Shown here: positions 23,527 through 36,666 of the stretch, in pieces
Position numbering within the stretch: position 1 is the stretch's first letter
Layout of the letters: each line of letters begins with the position of its first letter
NCBI GenBank assembly: GCA_963457665.1
Contig: OY735216.1
Span: forward strand, 45,814,325-45,878,324
DNA from: Thysanoteuthis rhombus
Lineage: Eukaryota > Mollusca > Cephalopoda > Oegopsida > Thysanoteuthidae
Direction of reading: 5' to 3'
DNA length: 64,000 nucleotides
The notes under the pieces: generated by a model
What the model was told of the DNA's origin: nothing
Database searches by the model: none
The model's input: the letters and a program-made list of their open reading frames with translations, nothing else
Translations under genes and position numbers: made by a program

Positions 23527-24059
23527 GGACACACTAAAGCGTTGTAGCTTTGAATCTTAGTAACACTGGTAGAGTTGTAAAAAACAGGACAAGTTTAATA
23601 TTCTTTGTGCTTTATTGGTTATTTCAGTTACATGGGTGCTACAGTGTATTTCATGTATGTGATAGGTTTTAGTATCTTTTTTCTGTAGTATGTTTTTGGG
23701 TGAAGTTTCATCTAACTTCTTCGTCAAGTGAATAGCGTTACCTTCAAGGAAGTTTAAAAGCATTTCCCATTCATCATACTCGGTTGAGAGAGAGTCGAGA
23801 TCAGTCTGCAGGCTTGTAGTATGGTTTCTGTTAAGGGCTCAAAAGCCCCCAGCAACAACGATTTATAGAGCTATTTACATTGAAAAAAAGAAAGATGCAA
23901 TTACATTTCTAGATCTTTCCCTTTTAGCTTTATTCTCTGAGATTCAATGTCACAGCGGAATCATCGTTACTAAAAAACATATTGTGATATTTAAATTCTA
24001 AATCTCATAATTATTCGCCAACTGTGCGTCTGTCTATCTATCCGTCTGACTGTCAAAAA

Positions 24060-25310
24060 CTACTTGATATAAATCCAGTGTTTTTAGCAAATTAATTTTC
24101 GGAAACCACCGCACAGAAGATGTTTTTAAGGGGTTCAAATGGGGGGGGGGTGTTTATTTGATTATTCATCAAAAGAAAAAATTGTTTTTGATTCCGTAAT
24201 CAAAGAACATTTTTTTATTCTCTTTTCTCAACTCAATCCGAGGAGATAAAAATTTGACATAATAGAAAAATAACTCTTTTTTCACACGTGTACGATAATC
24301 TCAAAAAATGTTTCTCATCATTTATAAACACAGAGCTACACTCATGAATACTGCACAAATTGTAAACATATCAACTACACTGTTTACACACGTGGTGATA
24401 GGCTGATGAATGAATATTAACATTAGGTTTTACAAAAGGTCTTAAGCCGATAATTAACTTTAAACGCAAGCTTGTTGATAATCTGACAGAAGCCCTTTGA
24501 AAATATACTTTTGTTATTTGAGATTCCCAATGCTGGAATAACTATGTAGCTTAGGTAGCGTGTACTACGAGCCCTGCAATTTACAGGGCCCCGCGCTAGT
24601 GATTGCAAGCTATCAATTCCGATTCAATTCTAAACTTGTTCCATTACTATTGTGCGATACTGCCTGGGATGCTTGTCGTCAATAAGGCCCTCAGAAAGTA
24701 TTTGCTTGGTTACCGGTAATATGAAATGTCACCCATGGCACCAAGTGCTAGGGTCTGTCTATCAGGTATCTGAGACAGGGGGACTATCCAGCATGCAAAT
24801 GAGAACATAAATTATGGGAAAATGAATCAATTAAAACGAATAAAAACATTCAAATTCTGCTGTGGTGAAAGTAAGAGAATTATTTGGCAAAGGAAAATTT
24901 ACCTGATTATTGTAATTAACTTTTCATTCCTATGTATTCATTTTTCTCACTGTGAGATATTGATAAATATATGCATAAGATGATGCTTTATTTTAAAGGA
25001 CCCCGAAGGTGTGCTTGCCCGGAATGCTAGGAATCTCAAGACCGGCCTTGAGTCAATCAAGACTCACCAAAACTGCCAACCTAGGTTTGCTTAGTTTTTA
25101 AGTTGGTCTAGCTGACTGTTTATGCATGTACCACGCTAAATAAGTTTTTGAAAATAACCCACCAAGAGGGGTTTAGGAGGTTTCAATTTGGCTGGGGTGG
25201 TCTATTTATATGATTATTCGTCAATGGTAAAAATACTTTTTGGTGACATGTTAAGAGACATTTTTTAATTCTTTTCCCTCAACTCAATCCCTAGAGATGA
25301 AAATGTGTCG
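24060..25310 (+). repeat. Composite repeat E second copy flanked by direct repeats
   Basis: The 800-bp block at 24320-25130 repeats 19280-20075. It is bracketed by two direct copies of another sequence, 24100-24260 and 25150-25310, sharing TTTGATTATTCRTCAA, AAGARCATTTTTTWATTC and CTCAACTCAATCC. A G run lies at 24141-24150. Confidence 0.65.
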
Positions 25311-27560
25311 TAGACTGCGTTCTTTAATCAGAAAGAAGCAAAAACGGTTTAGCATATTTCATATCGTGATGTTTATTGGTTGTGCATGGTTACTTTGAAT
25401 AGTGGTGTTTTCATTACTGCATGTTTTTGATGTGGTACGGTCGGAAAATGTTTTCCCCAGACACGGACTTTGGGGATCAGAGGTTACATCGATCATGTAG
25501 TGGAAACCTTTATTTTTCACTTTTTTCAAGGATCGAAATCAATAATTATTTTCCATCGACTATACCAGCAATGATTTTAAAATATATGATGACGTTGCTG
25601 AGCCAAAACAGTGTAGTGTATCTTATCTGATAGCTACTTTCCAGAGCTATTGAAATGTTATAATTACTAATCAGAAGATCAAATTTGACCTTTAAACCAA
25701 TGGTTTCAAAACTGGGATCTGCAGACCCAATAATGTTTGGGAGCCGACAACAGCGTTCCCTCTGAACCCGACACTGCGAACCTTGCGACAGAGAAACAAC
25801 GTCGTCCTTTGCACAGCTATCGGAAAACGTTATTATTATTATACTCAGACCGGTACCGGATCTTAGAATTTGATGTCCATCGCTATATGATCTGTTATTG
25901 TGTATGTGTATGCATTTATTCTCATACATGTGCTCATAAACTAAAGTGTATAGCATACCGTTATTTCGAAGTATGTCCTTGATGTTAACTATTATTAAAA
26001 CTTATTATGGAAATTTGACACTTCTTAATTAAGATATTTGTAAAAAGAGCACTATCATGAATCTGTATGAAACAGGGTTACGCCGGGTGGGTATTTATGT
26101 GGGAGATTTTATCAAAAGAAAGCAGTTGAATTTATCTTTAATTTGAATAGATTTTTGGAATGACATGCAGCATTTTGTAGGAAATATCAGAATACGCGTC
26201 TCTTACGAAAGACGCCGTATCGTTTGTTTGCAAGTCAAGCGTGTTTAATTTGAAGTAAATAAACCCGATTTTAAACTAGGACACTTCGTTTGGTCTGCTG
26301 AGAATCTTATAACTTGTAATGATATACACAGGGTGCGTTGGTTGATCCGTTTGTCAGGGGGAAATGGAGTAAGACATTTGAATCTAAATCTCTCCACGTC
26401 CTACTTCCTTCAGCCCGCTCTAACTTCAGTCAACGTTGCACAACGCCCTCTCCTCTAGTACAACCCTTAACCCTCCCAATGTAAAAGGTGGAAAGAAGAC
26501 AGGTGGGAAGGGAGCAGGTGAAGACTTCTTAAAAGAGACCTTTTTTTTTTTTTTGGTCGAAAAGTGAATAACCCTCTATGATTAATAACACTGACGTCAT
26601 TTTTTTACAACACGGATACTAGTCTTGCTTGAAATTAGGAAATAATCTGTTCGTCTATCCGCCGTCTGTCACACTTTTAAAATATTTTTTCAAGGGAGAT
26701 AACTATTAAATGCCAAGGGGGTAGTTTCCCTTATTTGTGCATATGCTAGTGTATGAAAAATACGGGTTCATTTTTGTTAGATGTCAGAATGGAAATCGGA
26801 CAGGAAACTAACATGCCATTTGAAGAGAAATAATTGTTTAATATGCATGCAATAGGATAACATAATACATATGTACTGATTAAAGACAATGATAATCTGA
26901 AGTAACATTATGTCAATAAAGTGTTCTTGAATAAGGTTTGAACTAACCTGAAATTACCCCTTGAACCAGTATGAACGCTGAATATCAAATCTTAATTTAA
27001 AAAAAACGTAATTCAAGCGTTTATTCTATAACCCCCCAAAATATAACAAGTACAAAAGTACCTAAAAGTGCGTGATTCAAGTACATTGTGTAGGAGAGCT
27101 TCTGTCTTTACTGACGTCCATTGCTCAAAATGCTCTGATAAGGAAAATGCAGACTTCATCTATCTTCGGAAAAACTAGAGAACACAGCTATGAATTATAG
27201 ATTCAGACCTCCATTAGTGTTAGAAAAAAATTCTTCTCAGCAAGAGTAGCCTGAGTGAAAAGACGGTCACATTCAATGATATCTTCTTTTTTTTTAATAA
27301 CCTATATTCTGATATCGGTCATATCAAATTAAACTACCGATTTTCTTCTCAACAACTGAACAGAAGCTGGCTCAATGACACAATTAACAGCTGCCAAACG
27401 AGCCTATCTCAAGTACATTCAGGTACATTGATTTATATATTTAAAAAATACTTGAATAAGTTAATAGAATTCTTCATCGTTCGAATAGGAAAAATGCAAA
27501 ATATTTTAACTCCAAATAGCTTTTCAGACTTACGTACTTAATGGTATCGATATGTATTCT
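25311..27560. other. Intergenic DNA with a possible hAT end
   Basis: 25707-25760 (CAATGGTTTCAAAACTGGGA) resembles a hAT terminus. A T run lies at 26540-26555. No gene recognised. Confidence 0.4.
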
Positions 27561-29320
27561 TTGTCCATTGTCCCCCTCATCACCTCTTGTCTTCCAACAT
27601 CCCTCTATTACCCCTTTGCCTTCCTACTTCCCCTCGAATCTTCTATCGTCCCAGGGGGATAATAGAGCCCACATAGGAATCACTGCTTAAAACAATAAAG
27701 TTTTCACCTATTTTTTCACACTTATTATGGTCGACAGCGAAGCGACGGGTCATAGTCAAGAAAAAATATAAAACGACACTAACATATTTAGCTTCCTTTT
27801 TTAGTATATTTTTTCTTCTTGTTTTAAAAAAATATACTAGCTCCCTTCTCCAAAGTTTTTTTCGAAAGTTTCCAACTTTATATTCAGCTTTACATCTAAA
27901 ACTGAGTAAAAAAAAATAACACCTAAGAACACCTGAAAACAGTTAGAAGTTCTCCAGATACGTATCTAAAATCTAGAAAATACAGTACATATATAACATT
28001 TGTAACAAAAATGGGTCTCCGTTTCTGGACTCTTGAAAATCAAAAAAATATTTTCGCAAGTAATTTCTTTATGCATTCAGTTCCCAAGACACCGGGGTAC
28101 CAAGGGAATTTGTCAGGTTAGCAGAAAAAAGGTCTTAGGAAGGGGTTCTGTTTAAGGAAATTGTCACTATATTATAGTTACATTGTATGCAGACATAGTG
28201 TTCTTAGGGTCAAAGAGATCGAATGCACAAAGAATTACTCGTGAAAACATTTTTTTTTCGATTTTTAAGTGGCCAGAAATCGAGACTTTTTTCCTTAACA
28301 AGTTCCCATACTTTCGCAAGTAATTTTTTGGGCTTTCAATTCTTAAGACTCTGGGGTACCCAGGGAAATCGTCAGTTTGGAAAAAAAAAATTCTAAAGGT
28401 TTTGGGAGGGGATTCTGTTTAGGTATGTGTCTACTTTATAGATATCATGATCATCATGATCATCATAAAAAGCTTTTTTAATTATAGACCATCCCCAAGA
28501 TTCGACAGACCTCTCTATCTTGGGCATCGTGGAGCCAATACTTTCTGAACTTGTCTAATTTGTCAAACCATCTTATATTCCGTCGGCCACGGTTTCGCAT
28601 GTTATCTCCAGGAATTCGCGTTGCGAGTTGTGGTGTCCAGCTGTTGTCTGTTATTCTTACAACGTAACCAGCCCATTGTCATTTGAGTTTTCTAATGGGT
28701 TTTATGATATCTTTGACTTATGTTTTCCTCTAACATATTGTGCTGCCTTGAGATTACATAATAAACAGGCCCCACCCCTTAAAACCTTCAAAGTTAACCT
28801 TTTTCAGAACAGATCAATTCTCTTGGTACACCAAAAGCCTAAGAGATTGATTACTCATAAAATTACTGGCGAAATCATTTTTGTTGATTCTTGAAAGGCG
28901 AGAAACCGAGACCCCTTTCCTTAACACCATTAATAAATTTGATGTGATTTTAATCGTGAAGATCTACTTTTATTTGATACAAATATCATTTTATCATTTA
29001 TTTTATTAAAACTATCTCTTATCTTATTATTATAAATTGAATGAAAGATTTTACTTATTTCATTGAAGGTGGTTTGAATAACGATTCTTGAAATCTAGAC
29101 GCATCTAAAAATTCTAAATTGGGCCAAACGCAGATAAGTACATATAATTGGGAAATTGAGTCTTCCGGCGACCCCAAGAGGGTGATAGCGCCCCCTTTGG
29201 GAATCACTGCTTTAATTAATAAATCAGTTTTGGGGATGTTCACCTGTTTTTTACACTTATGATAACCGCCGGTGAACGGGTCATAGTCTAGTAAAAATAT
29301 AAAATATCGCTGATACATAA
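27560..29320. repeat. Cluster of duplicated repeat blocks split by a LINE
   Basis: Blocks recur within the region. GGAATCACTGCTT...TTTTCACAC...GGGTCATAGTC occurs at 27678-27770 and 29194-29300. TTCGCAAGTAATTT...GGGGTACC.AGGGAA...TCTGTTTA occurs at 28052-28153 and 28315-28425. AGAKATYGA..GCACAAAGAATTACTC-like blocks followed by CGAGA and TTTCCTTAACA occur at 28215-28305 and 28830-28925. The AATCACTG ends read on the minus strand look like hAT termini (CAGTGATTCCCAAAGGGGGC). Confidence 0.6.
28446..28760 (-). mobile_element. RTE-type LINE 3' end copy
   Basis: Starts at an ATGATC-type tail and contains the complement of the WRDELDKF, RDHMRN and RWAG segments, interrupting the repeat cluster. The first part carries an A/T-rich substitution in place of the TTAACGTCCG block. 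Confidence 0.75.
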
Positions 29321-30167
29321 TCTTCCTTACGACATTTTTTTAGTTTATCATAAGAAACATCAGCTTCTGTTTGACAGTTTTAATAACAAATGAGATATTT
29401 AATCTGGTGGAAAATGAATAGCTGTAAACAAATATGATCAAAATCTGGATTCCATTGTTGTGTGATTTCAAATTTCAGTAGGAATTGTAAATATTTATTG
29501 AACAAATGTAAATTTTGGCGAGTGAAAAAAGTCCATAATTCCATCTTCGTAACTATAAAAGCCGGCAACAGAACCCCAGACACTTCTAATACGAGGCATC
29601 TGAGAGAAAGGCAACATCCTATGTTCGAAGCTCTCTTCTCGGTGCCCAGTTGGAGATATTCATTCCCAATGAAATTCTCCAAGAGAAGGGAGGCTTTTCT
29701 CTCATAGTATCTATTATGCATACTCACATGATGTGCCTCAAAAACAGTAATGCTCAGTCTCGGTGGATACATTACCCTGGGACAGCACCCCTCTATTGCA
29801 CTAAAAGGGGGAGCCAGGCTCGATCTGACGCTTTCATGATACTATTCGTGGATTTTGAGCAAGTTTTGTCCTTACCTACACGTATGCATAGGGCACCCCG
29901 AGTTGAGCTGACCTTGTGTTGGATTTGCCCTCGTAGGGGAGCAAATAAATCTCATGCCCAAAAGATGCAAAATACGTAGACATCAAAGTACCCTCTTATT
30001 GCAACGGTGAGGTGCTGTCCAGGGAAAAGATCCTCAGTCACCATGACGGAATTGTATTTTGATTATCATCAGTCTTAAAGCTTTTCCAACTGAAGAATCG
30101 AAGAGCCTTCATGTATCCATGAGTTAAACTTGTTAACTCGACTGTACTCATGGGCAGAGCAATAGCT

Positions 30168-30169
<2 letters not shown>

Positions 30170-30260
<91 letters not shown>

Positions 30261-30261
30261 C

Positions 30262-30292
<31 letters not shown>

Positions 30293-30310
30293 CAGGGAGA
30301 GACAGAGAGA
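30170..30310 (+). repeat. (TA)n(GA)n(GACA)n compound microsatellite
   Basis: About 20 TA units, then GA units, then GACA and GAGACA repeats. Confidence 0.92.
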
Positions 30311-30324
30311 GTTGGTTGTTCAGT

Positions 30325-30432
30325 AAAATGTTGAGACAGAGCCGGGGTGTTTTATATATAGAGAGTTGCTTATTTACATAGAGTTATTCCGAACATGTTT
30401 CGAGGCAAAAAGTTTCATCTTCAGTGAAAGGT
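30325..30432 (-). repeat. Dispersed repeat tail with CTGAAGA...GAAACATG core
   Basis: On the minus strand CTGAAGATGAAAC and CCTCGAAACATGTTCGGAATAA lie before ACTCTATGTAAATAAGCAACTC. The arrangement resembles the cores in the repeats at 45481-45517, 60284-60315 and 62322-62353. Confidence 0.4.
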
Positions 30433-31533
30433 CTGATATCTTCAGCGTTCGTAGATGGTTATGTAAGATCAGCAGAATTAGACATTTCATTTTAAATCCT
30501 CCCTGCTGCTGTGGGTCAGTGAACTGAATCGGTGATGGTGATGGCTGTCTTGAGAATCGGTTACTGGTCTTTGTGAGTTGGAATCATCCAGGGGTCAGGA
30601 CTCCAAGAGATAGGTTGACATGGGAACATTTAGGGTGGGGAGCGAAAAGGTGTAATAGAATAAGGGGATTAAAACTAGGATGGAATGATGATTAGGATCC
30701 TGGGTTTAAAGAACCATCTGAGATAACATAGTGAATAGTTTTATCATAAGGAATTAGGATTAAAGTAATCCCGTATCACAAGTTTATGACAGCATCAATT
30801 CCAATTTTTAAAACAGTCTGCATAGTACTCTACTGAGATTGCTATCAGATATATCGTGACCTTCTCCTTAATCTTGTCCACATTCTCTTTGGGAAAAATC
30901 AGAGGTAGTAACTGTAGGAGGGAGGGGATGACGGACCTGGGTGATGCGATCTTTCGCCAAAAAACCTGCACGAGACGTGAATGCAATAGTCTCAAAGTAC
31001 GCAAGCCCACTCAATGGCGTCTTTCACTGACTGTCGGGAGTTGGAAGAAAGTATAGCGCCAACCTGAGAGGGGTCTGGGCTTGAAAATGAGCTTTCAAAA
31101 TATTTTTTGACTAGGTTTGAAAACCAGTTGTTGGTAATTCACATCTGTTTCAGCCATTGAGGATGTGCGACGTGATCGAGCAGTTAAAGATACAAGGACT
31201 TTTGAGACAGTTTATATTCACTTCGGGGTAACGCTCTTGGGAATGGAATGAATCCACCCATTTCCAACTCTGGGTAAATTAGCGCTGGATGAAGTGAGTG
31301 ACGCCACTTCGGGTGTTTGTCGCCTCTATGTCTAATTCACCTATCGCAAACGGGCCGAGTGAGTAGTAATGAGATATGAAGAGCCCAGGTAGAGACGACT
31401 GAAGCCGTAGCCAGCTTAAGAACACTATTTACTTCACTTACTTCAGCAATTAAAATTGTTCATAGATTATAGTTATATTATGTAGGTATTGTAGATGTTA
31501 TTAGTACACGAATATACTTTTTTTTTAGTTTAG

Positions 31534-31534
<1 letters not shown>

Positions 31535-31579
<45 letters not shown>

Positions 31580-31804
31580 GCGTGAATAGGCTGACAGATA
31601 TATATGAATAAACTTAGATAGATAGATAGACAGGCAGGCAGGCATGAACAAGCTGATAGATAGATAGATAGATAGAAACAGAGTGGAGTTGATACAGAGA
31701 TTAACAGAATGAGATAGATAGATAGATTGATAGATAGATAGATAGATAGATTGATAGATAGATAGATAGATTGATAGATAGATAGATAGATTGATAGATA
31801 GATC

Positions 31805-31835
<31 letters not shown>

Positions 31836-31857
31836 GGATGGATGGATGGATGGATCT
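31535..31857 (+). repeat. (GATA)n microsatellite block
   Basis: Several GATA arrays interrupted by GATT, CAGG and unique segments, ending in GATG units. The minus-strand frame across it is an artefact of the repeat. Confidence 0.95.
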
Positions 31858-32374
31858 GGATAAAGATCAATAGATTGAATTAATTTTTTCTGAATTGAAA
31901 GCTACGTGCCGTTGAATTCGAAAGGGTCAATCGAATGAAATGAATACATAAATAAATGATGTTTCCCTTTAAACTGTTAATATTTTCTCTCAAGTAAAGT
32001 CAATTAATACGAGAAACACAATCCCTATCTTCCCACCTTTTGACTGAAATCACAAGCGTAGCTTAGGGAGTTCTGAGGGGGTCATTTCAAAACAACATCT
32101 TAGATTATTGCTGTCAAATCAACAATATATCTGAAATATTCAAAATCTAGTTTAACAAAATCATGAAGTAGGTTCAAGTACTTTAAGTGACTGCTTCACG
32201 TTTTTTGGTGACGTCAACCTATTTAAAGCAATAGAATTATCTCAAATTAATTATAAAACATTGTTTTAACTTTTAGAATTAACCAAATAAGAGATTTTGG
32301 GGAAATACATATTCAAATAATTGTCCGCCTACTTTTATCCATCTATTAGAAAACGTAAAATGAAACTATCTCCA

Positions 32375-33010
32375 AAACTGTTAAAATAAGTTTCTCCAGT
32401 TTTTAAGTTAGTCTAACTGGCAAGCTATGCTTGCATGTAAGTATGTTTATACAATTTATTGATTTAACAATTTCGAAAAACGACTAAATCATGAATGTTT
32501 CCTTTTTTCAAAATTCCGATTCTGTATCGTATCTGACGCCGCTACTGACACAAAATGCATAATCTGAAATTAAAAATATATGAAAGATTTTATGAGTTAG
32601 TCGTTTTTCCGAATTGTCAAATCAATAAATCCCACACTGTAGGATTAATCTTTCCACTTATAAAGAAATATATGTATGCATGTATCTCAGGCTTCTCTAA
32701 TGGGACAAGAAGAATTTTTCAACATCTACTTTTTATAATGTCTAGAAAAACCTTTCTTAGTTATTATTTTTACCCCCCATCAAAAAAAAAAAAAAAAGAT
32801 TTATGTCTATGCTAAATTGGTAATTAGTTTGTGCTCGCTTGCTTTTTGAAAATTAGGATTTTCCTTTGATTCAAAAAGAAAGGCTAAAGGAGTAACTTGA
32901 TCATTGGTCAGCTTTCACTCAAATCTTTTGTCTGATCAGTCCCAACACGGAATGCTGACAAAAAACGATGATCATATGACGATTTCTATTAGTTGACTAA
33001 ACATACCAGT
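32375..33010 (+). repeat. Dispersed repeat C, upstream copy
   Basis: Opens with CCAAAACTGTTAAAATAAG then TTTTTAAGTTAGTCTAACTGG and closes with ATGCTGACAAAAAACGATG and TTTCTATTAGTTGACTAAAC, the two ends of the family that recurs in the SLC37A3-like introns. Contains a poly(A) run at 32778-32796. Confidence 0.55.
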
Positions 33011-34960
33011 TTATTTATTTATTCAATCATTTATTGGCAGGGTAGGGGTTAACAGAGGTTAGAAAATAAACATTCGAAAACCCCTTCCCCTTACATTGTC
33101 AAATAGACTCTTTTATTTGAAATGTTGAACTTTGATTCTTTTCTCATTTGAAATATGTTATTTGAACCATCACAAAGAATCAAAGTACACTGTGGGACAT
33201 TGAAATCTGAGTCAAATTTGAGCCTGAAAGAATAGATCACTTTTTAATTGAAAGATAATAGCTATTGCCAGGCGCAGATCAAGGGTCCAGACAATTCCAA
33301 TCACTTACCCTGGCAAAGCAAAACTAGATCTGTTTTTAACAAAAGAGAGCCCTCAGACTGAATGTCGAACACAAGAACATACACAATTTCACTTCACTTC
33401 AAATTTCACCAAGCCCATTTGATCAATAAAAAATCTAAATAAAGAAATTCCATTAAGAAAACAAATAAAAATGAACAAAAACAAGAAAAAGAAGAGATTC
33501 TGTTTAAAAAAACTCAAATAATTTCAAATAATCATGAATTGATTATTTTTTTTATCTGATACAAGATGTTGTCCGTCTTATTCTCGATATCTTTTATCAA
33601 TTGTTTCTATGGTAAATTCCTAAAATTATATTTTTTTTTTTGCTCAACTTTTGTTGTTGCTAAAAAGTTACGACTCAAATGTAAGTGGGAAACACCGGAT
33701 CATACATACTTTCTTGTTTTTGATGTTTTAAATTTGTTTTCTTTTTCCAAACATCTATTTGAAAAAAATAGTTTAATTCGTTCGGGCCCCATCCTGTTCA
33801 AAATCCTTGATCCGTTCCCTGATGGGCTCTTTTCATTCATTTTAACTATGATGATGCAAAAGTTTCCTGCCCTGTTTTTTGCAGACTTTTAAAGAAATCT
33901 TAGAAGTGTCCTTAAAGCTCATTGGGGTGTTCGTTGCTTAAGTGTGCAGACTTTTTGAGAATTGTAAGCGGAAAAATAGATAATTTTTACATAATAAACA
34001 TCACGACTGAATATTAGACGCACATTCAACATTCTTCGTGGTTAATCTGGAACAGGGGAGAAAAATTTGTTTGAATTTGTGAGCGGATTCAGGAATCTTC
34101 CTTCTCTTTTTCATACATTTTTGTAAATGCCCTTGACTGTCGACACTATATCTCCTAACGTTCTCAATGAATTGCTATGGAAATTTGTTAAGGGATGGAC
34201 AATAGACAAATGAAAACATTTTTATGATAATCATAGTCATTTCCTTTACATTATTCCACAGAGTCAAAACTGAAGAATTGAAAACTAAGGCCGGATAAAT
34301 TGTTGGTAAATTGTAGGCTTCTACCACCACATTGAATTGTATAGGAGAATCATGGTTGATAATGTATAATGTATTGGTACAAAAAGATCACCAACATTCT
34401 AGATATCCTGTGAAATGATTGATATTTCTGGGAGGTGGGTGACACCATGAATTACCACCCCGGGAAATATCAGCCAGAGGCCCAACACTGCAATATGCTA
34501 GAAATGAAATGGTGAATGATCTGGGCTTTGGGGTAGTGATGAAAAAGGAGATATGTAACTGTGCAAACAAATGTCTGAATTTTCCGTACCAGTGTTGTTT
34601 ATCAAAATTATTTTAAATTTAGCTATAGTGTTAACTTTTTGTCTTTATGTTGAATTGGGTTTATTAAGTTCAATAAAATTTTCAATTTTCGTAAACGACT
34701 GCGATGTTCGCTCCCCAGAATTGATTGCTTTTTTTGAGAAACAAACACACGGCAGAAGCTGCATACTAATAAAAATCAAACCATTTTCCTAATTAATTCC
34801 TGTCTCATTATACGCAAAATAAAATGATTATTTGAAATTATTCTTTGTGCCAACTCACTCAAATGGATTGGGGAAAACTAGTAATCTTACAGACAAAAAT
34901 GTAGGGTGGCCTTGAAAATGTTGGGAACCGCTGATTCAGGAAGAAAAAATCGAGGGAGCC
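33011..34960. other. Intergenic DNA, nothing recognised
   Basis: AT-rich. 34915-34940 reads on the minus strand as a possible hAT end (CAGCGGTTCCCAACATTTTC). No gene recognised. Confidence 0.4.
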
Positions 34961-34964
34961 AGAC

Positions 34965-35120
34965 GATGGCTCACCAAAACTTATGGTACGCCGGGTTAAA
35001 TATGTAACAAAAGTAATATATGTTACGGACCTCAAAAATCTCGAGGGCCCCGAGCCAAATGCTTGCAAGCAACCAATTTCGATTCAATGGTTTGCACAAT
35101 ATATTTCTGAACTACCCTCG
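34965..35120 (+). repeat. Fragment of composite repeat E
   Basis: CTCACCAAAACTTATGG, GGGCCCCGAGCCAAATGCTTG and CAAGCAACCAATTTCGATTC match the middle of the 19.5-kb and 24.5-kb copies. Confidence 0.6.
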
Positions 35121-36029
35121 ACTTTTATGAAAAATTTGATTAATTCACTATACACATACAAATGTATGTGTTTTAATAATTATGCGTATTTTCTTGATTA
35201 AACCCTCTAAACATGTGCTGCAGCCCCAACGCTAGCTTACTCGGGCCGTGCTTCGATGGAAAAGAGATTATCTCAGATTTTAGTTTGAGTATATACCATA
35301 TAGCAATGGTTTGCATGATCAAATCCAAGCTGTTTGAACAGTTCCCAGTGAATCCCCATCCCTACCCAGTCATGGCTATTTCTGCCCTTTTTTCATGTAT
35401 GATCAACGATCTCATCTTCATCTCCGCATGGGTGCCTCGTCGTGGTGTAAAAGTTAGGAAGCCGGTCTCCTAGATCATTACTACACAGCAGTTGGAATTT
35501 TGAGGCGGGGGGGGTGGCAGACGGTGTATCGCCCCGAGGCCCGGAGGACCAAGGAAGGGGGCCAAAAAAATTTGGGGGATGGGGGGCTTTAGAGCTGTGT
35601 ATCGAAACTTGTTTGGCCCGGCGGTCCAAGGATGGGGGCCCAAGAGTTTGGAGTTGTTGTTTTTTTGCGGGGGTGGGTGGGGGAGAGCTTGATGACCTAA
35701 TGGAGGGGCCAGCCCTGGTTGAAAATAGGTTGCCTCTATCGTTTACATGTGGGTAAAAAATGGCGCGCTAACATAGTTACAAGCGGGTGAAAACAGGATG
35801 GTTAAAAGACGTAGGTGGTTGTGCGGGTTTTATGGTGGGGGAGGAGAAAACAGCCGTACAACACCTTACAAAAAATTATTTTGTATTTGGGTGGGGGCAG
35901 CTTGTTGAGCTAGAGAGTCCACTTCAGTAGTACACTATCTAGATCACTAGTGGACTGAAATATGTTGCTCGTTAAGTAAATCAGTTGGAGAAAGAAAGAG
36001 GGAGAGATTGAACAAAGAGGAAAGAATCG

Positions 36030-36033
36030 GTGT

Positions 36034-36066
<33 letters not shown>

Positions 36067-36085
36067 AAAAGAGAGAGAGAGGGGG
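36030..36085 (+). repeat. (GA)n tract upstream of candidate promoter
   Basis: Interrupted GAGA repeat ending in GGGGGAGGAG, about 40 bp before the TATA box. It could be incidental or a GAGA-type element. Confidence 0.6.
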
Positions 36086-36122
36086 AGGAGTAGTTAATGA
36101 TCAGAGGTCATGAGACCAGCTG

Positions 36123-36157
36123 TATAAAAAGAGTACTTCTGATTTGTTTAGTCAGTA
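36123..36157 (+). promoter_or_regulatory. Candidate core promoter: TATA box and initiator
   Basis: TATAAAAAG lies at 36123-36131 and a TCAGTA initiator at 36152-36157. The initiator A (36154) is 31 bp downstream of the first T of the TATA box, the textbook spacing. A GA-rich tract (36035-36085) sits just upstream. The promoter would start a transcript about 450 bp before the SLC37A3-like ATG. No transcript evidence is available, and TATA-like strings are common in AT-rich DNA, so this is a positional inference. Confidence 0.4.
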
Positions 36158-36604
36158 CTGTTTTGTTAGTTGGGTTAGGGCGATCACTGTGACTGATAGC
36201 TGCTTTCTTTTTAGAAGTCTATTGTTAATTGTTTATCGGACTGTTTATCTGTTCCCAAAAGTCATCCCCGCTTGTAACATTTACTCTATTCCACACACAC
36301 ACGCACGCAAAAAAAAAAAAAATGAACGGCAGTATTTATAATACCACTATTTACAAAAACGGTGTCTTCACTCCATAATATCCTGATCAGTTGAAACCGA
36401 TTTTGGTATATCTATCCATAGCTTCCTGCTTCTCACTTACATGTGACCCGAAATACACAACAAACAATATTTTAGCTAGGCTCTCTTGTCTTCCGTAGTT
36501 TCTTCTCCTCGTCTGTTCCGTGATTCTTTGGGGTTCATTTTGGGGAAAAGTGATCACATTAATTGGAAAGAATTATTTGAAAAATCTACCCATCTTCGGA
36601 AGAA
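36154..36604 (+). other. SLC37A3: Presumed 5' UTR of the SLC37A3-like gene
   Basis: Stretch between the candidate initiator and the start codon. It contains short CA and poly(A) runs (36295-36322) and no extended open frame joined to the coding sequence. Whether it is contiguous or spliced in the mRNA cannot be seen. Confidence 0.3.
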
Positions 36605-36666
36605 ATGGCTTTATGCAATGAATACACATGGTACCATCTCCTCATTTTTTTGTTAACATTTTTCAG
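36605..36666 (+). CDS. SLC37A3: SLC37A3-like exon 1 (start codon)
   Basis: Begins at ATG and encodes residues 1-20 (MALCNEYTWYHLLIFLLTFF) plus two bases of codon 21, then a GTGAGT donor. The hydrophobic stretch is the start of membrane segment 1. This ATG is chosen because the residues up to the junction align with the vertebrate FLLTFFSY segment and the split codon joins in frame to exon 2. The purine at -3 is adequate for initiation. Confidence 0.85.

Noticed and set aside
29380..29979. Frames of 81-130 codons on both strands
   Set aside because: Overlap each other on opposite strands, have no recognisable domain, and lack supporting splice or homology signals.
31478..31870. 130-codon frame rich in SIYLSIYL
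   Set aside because: Reverse translation of the (GATA)n microsatellite.
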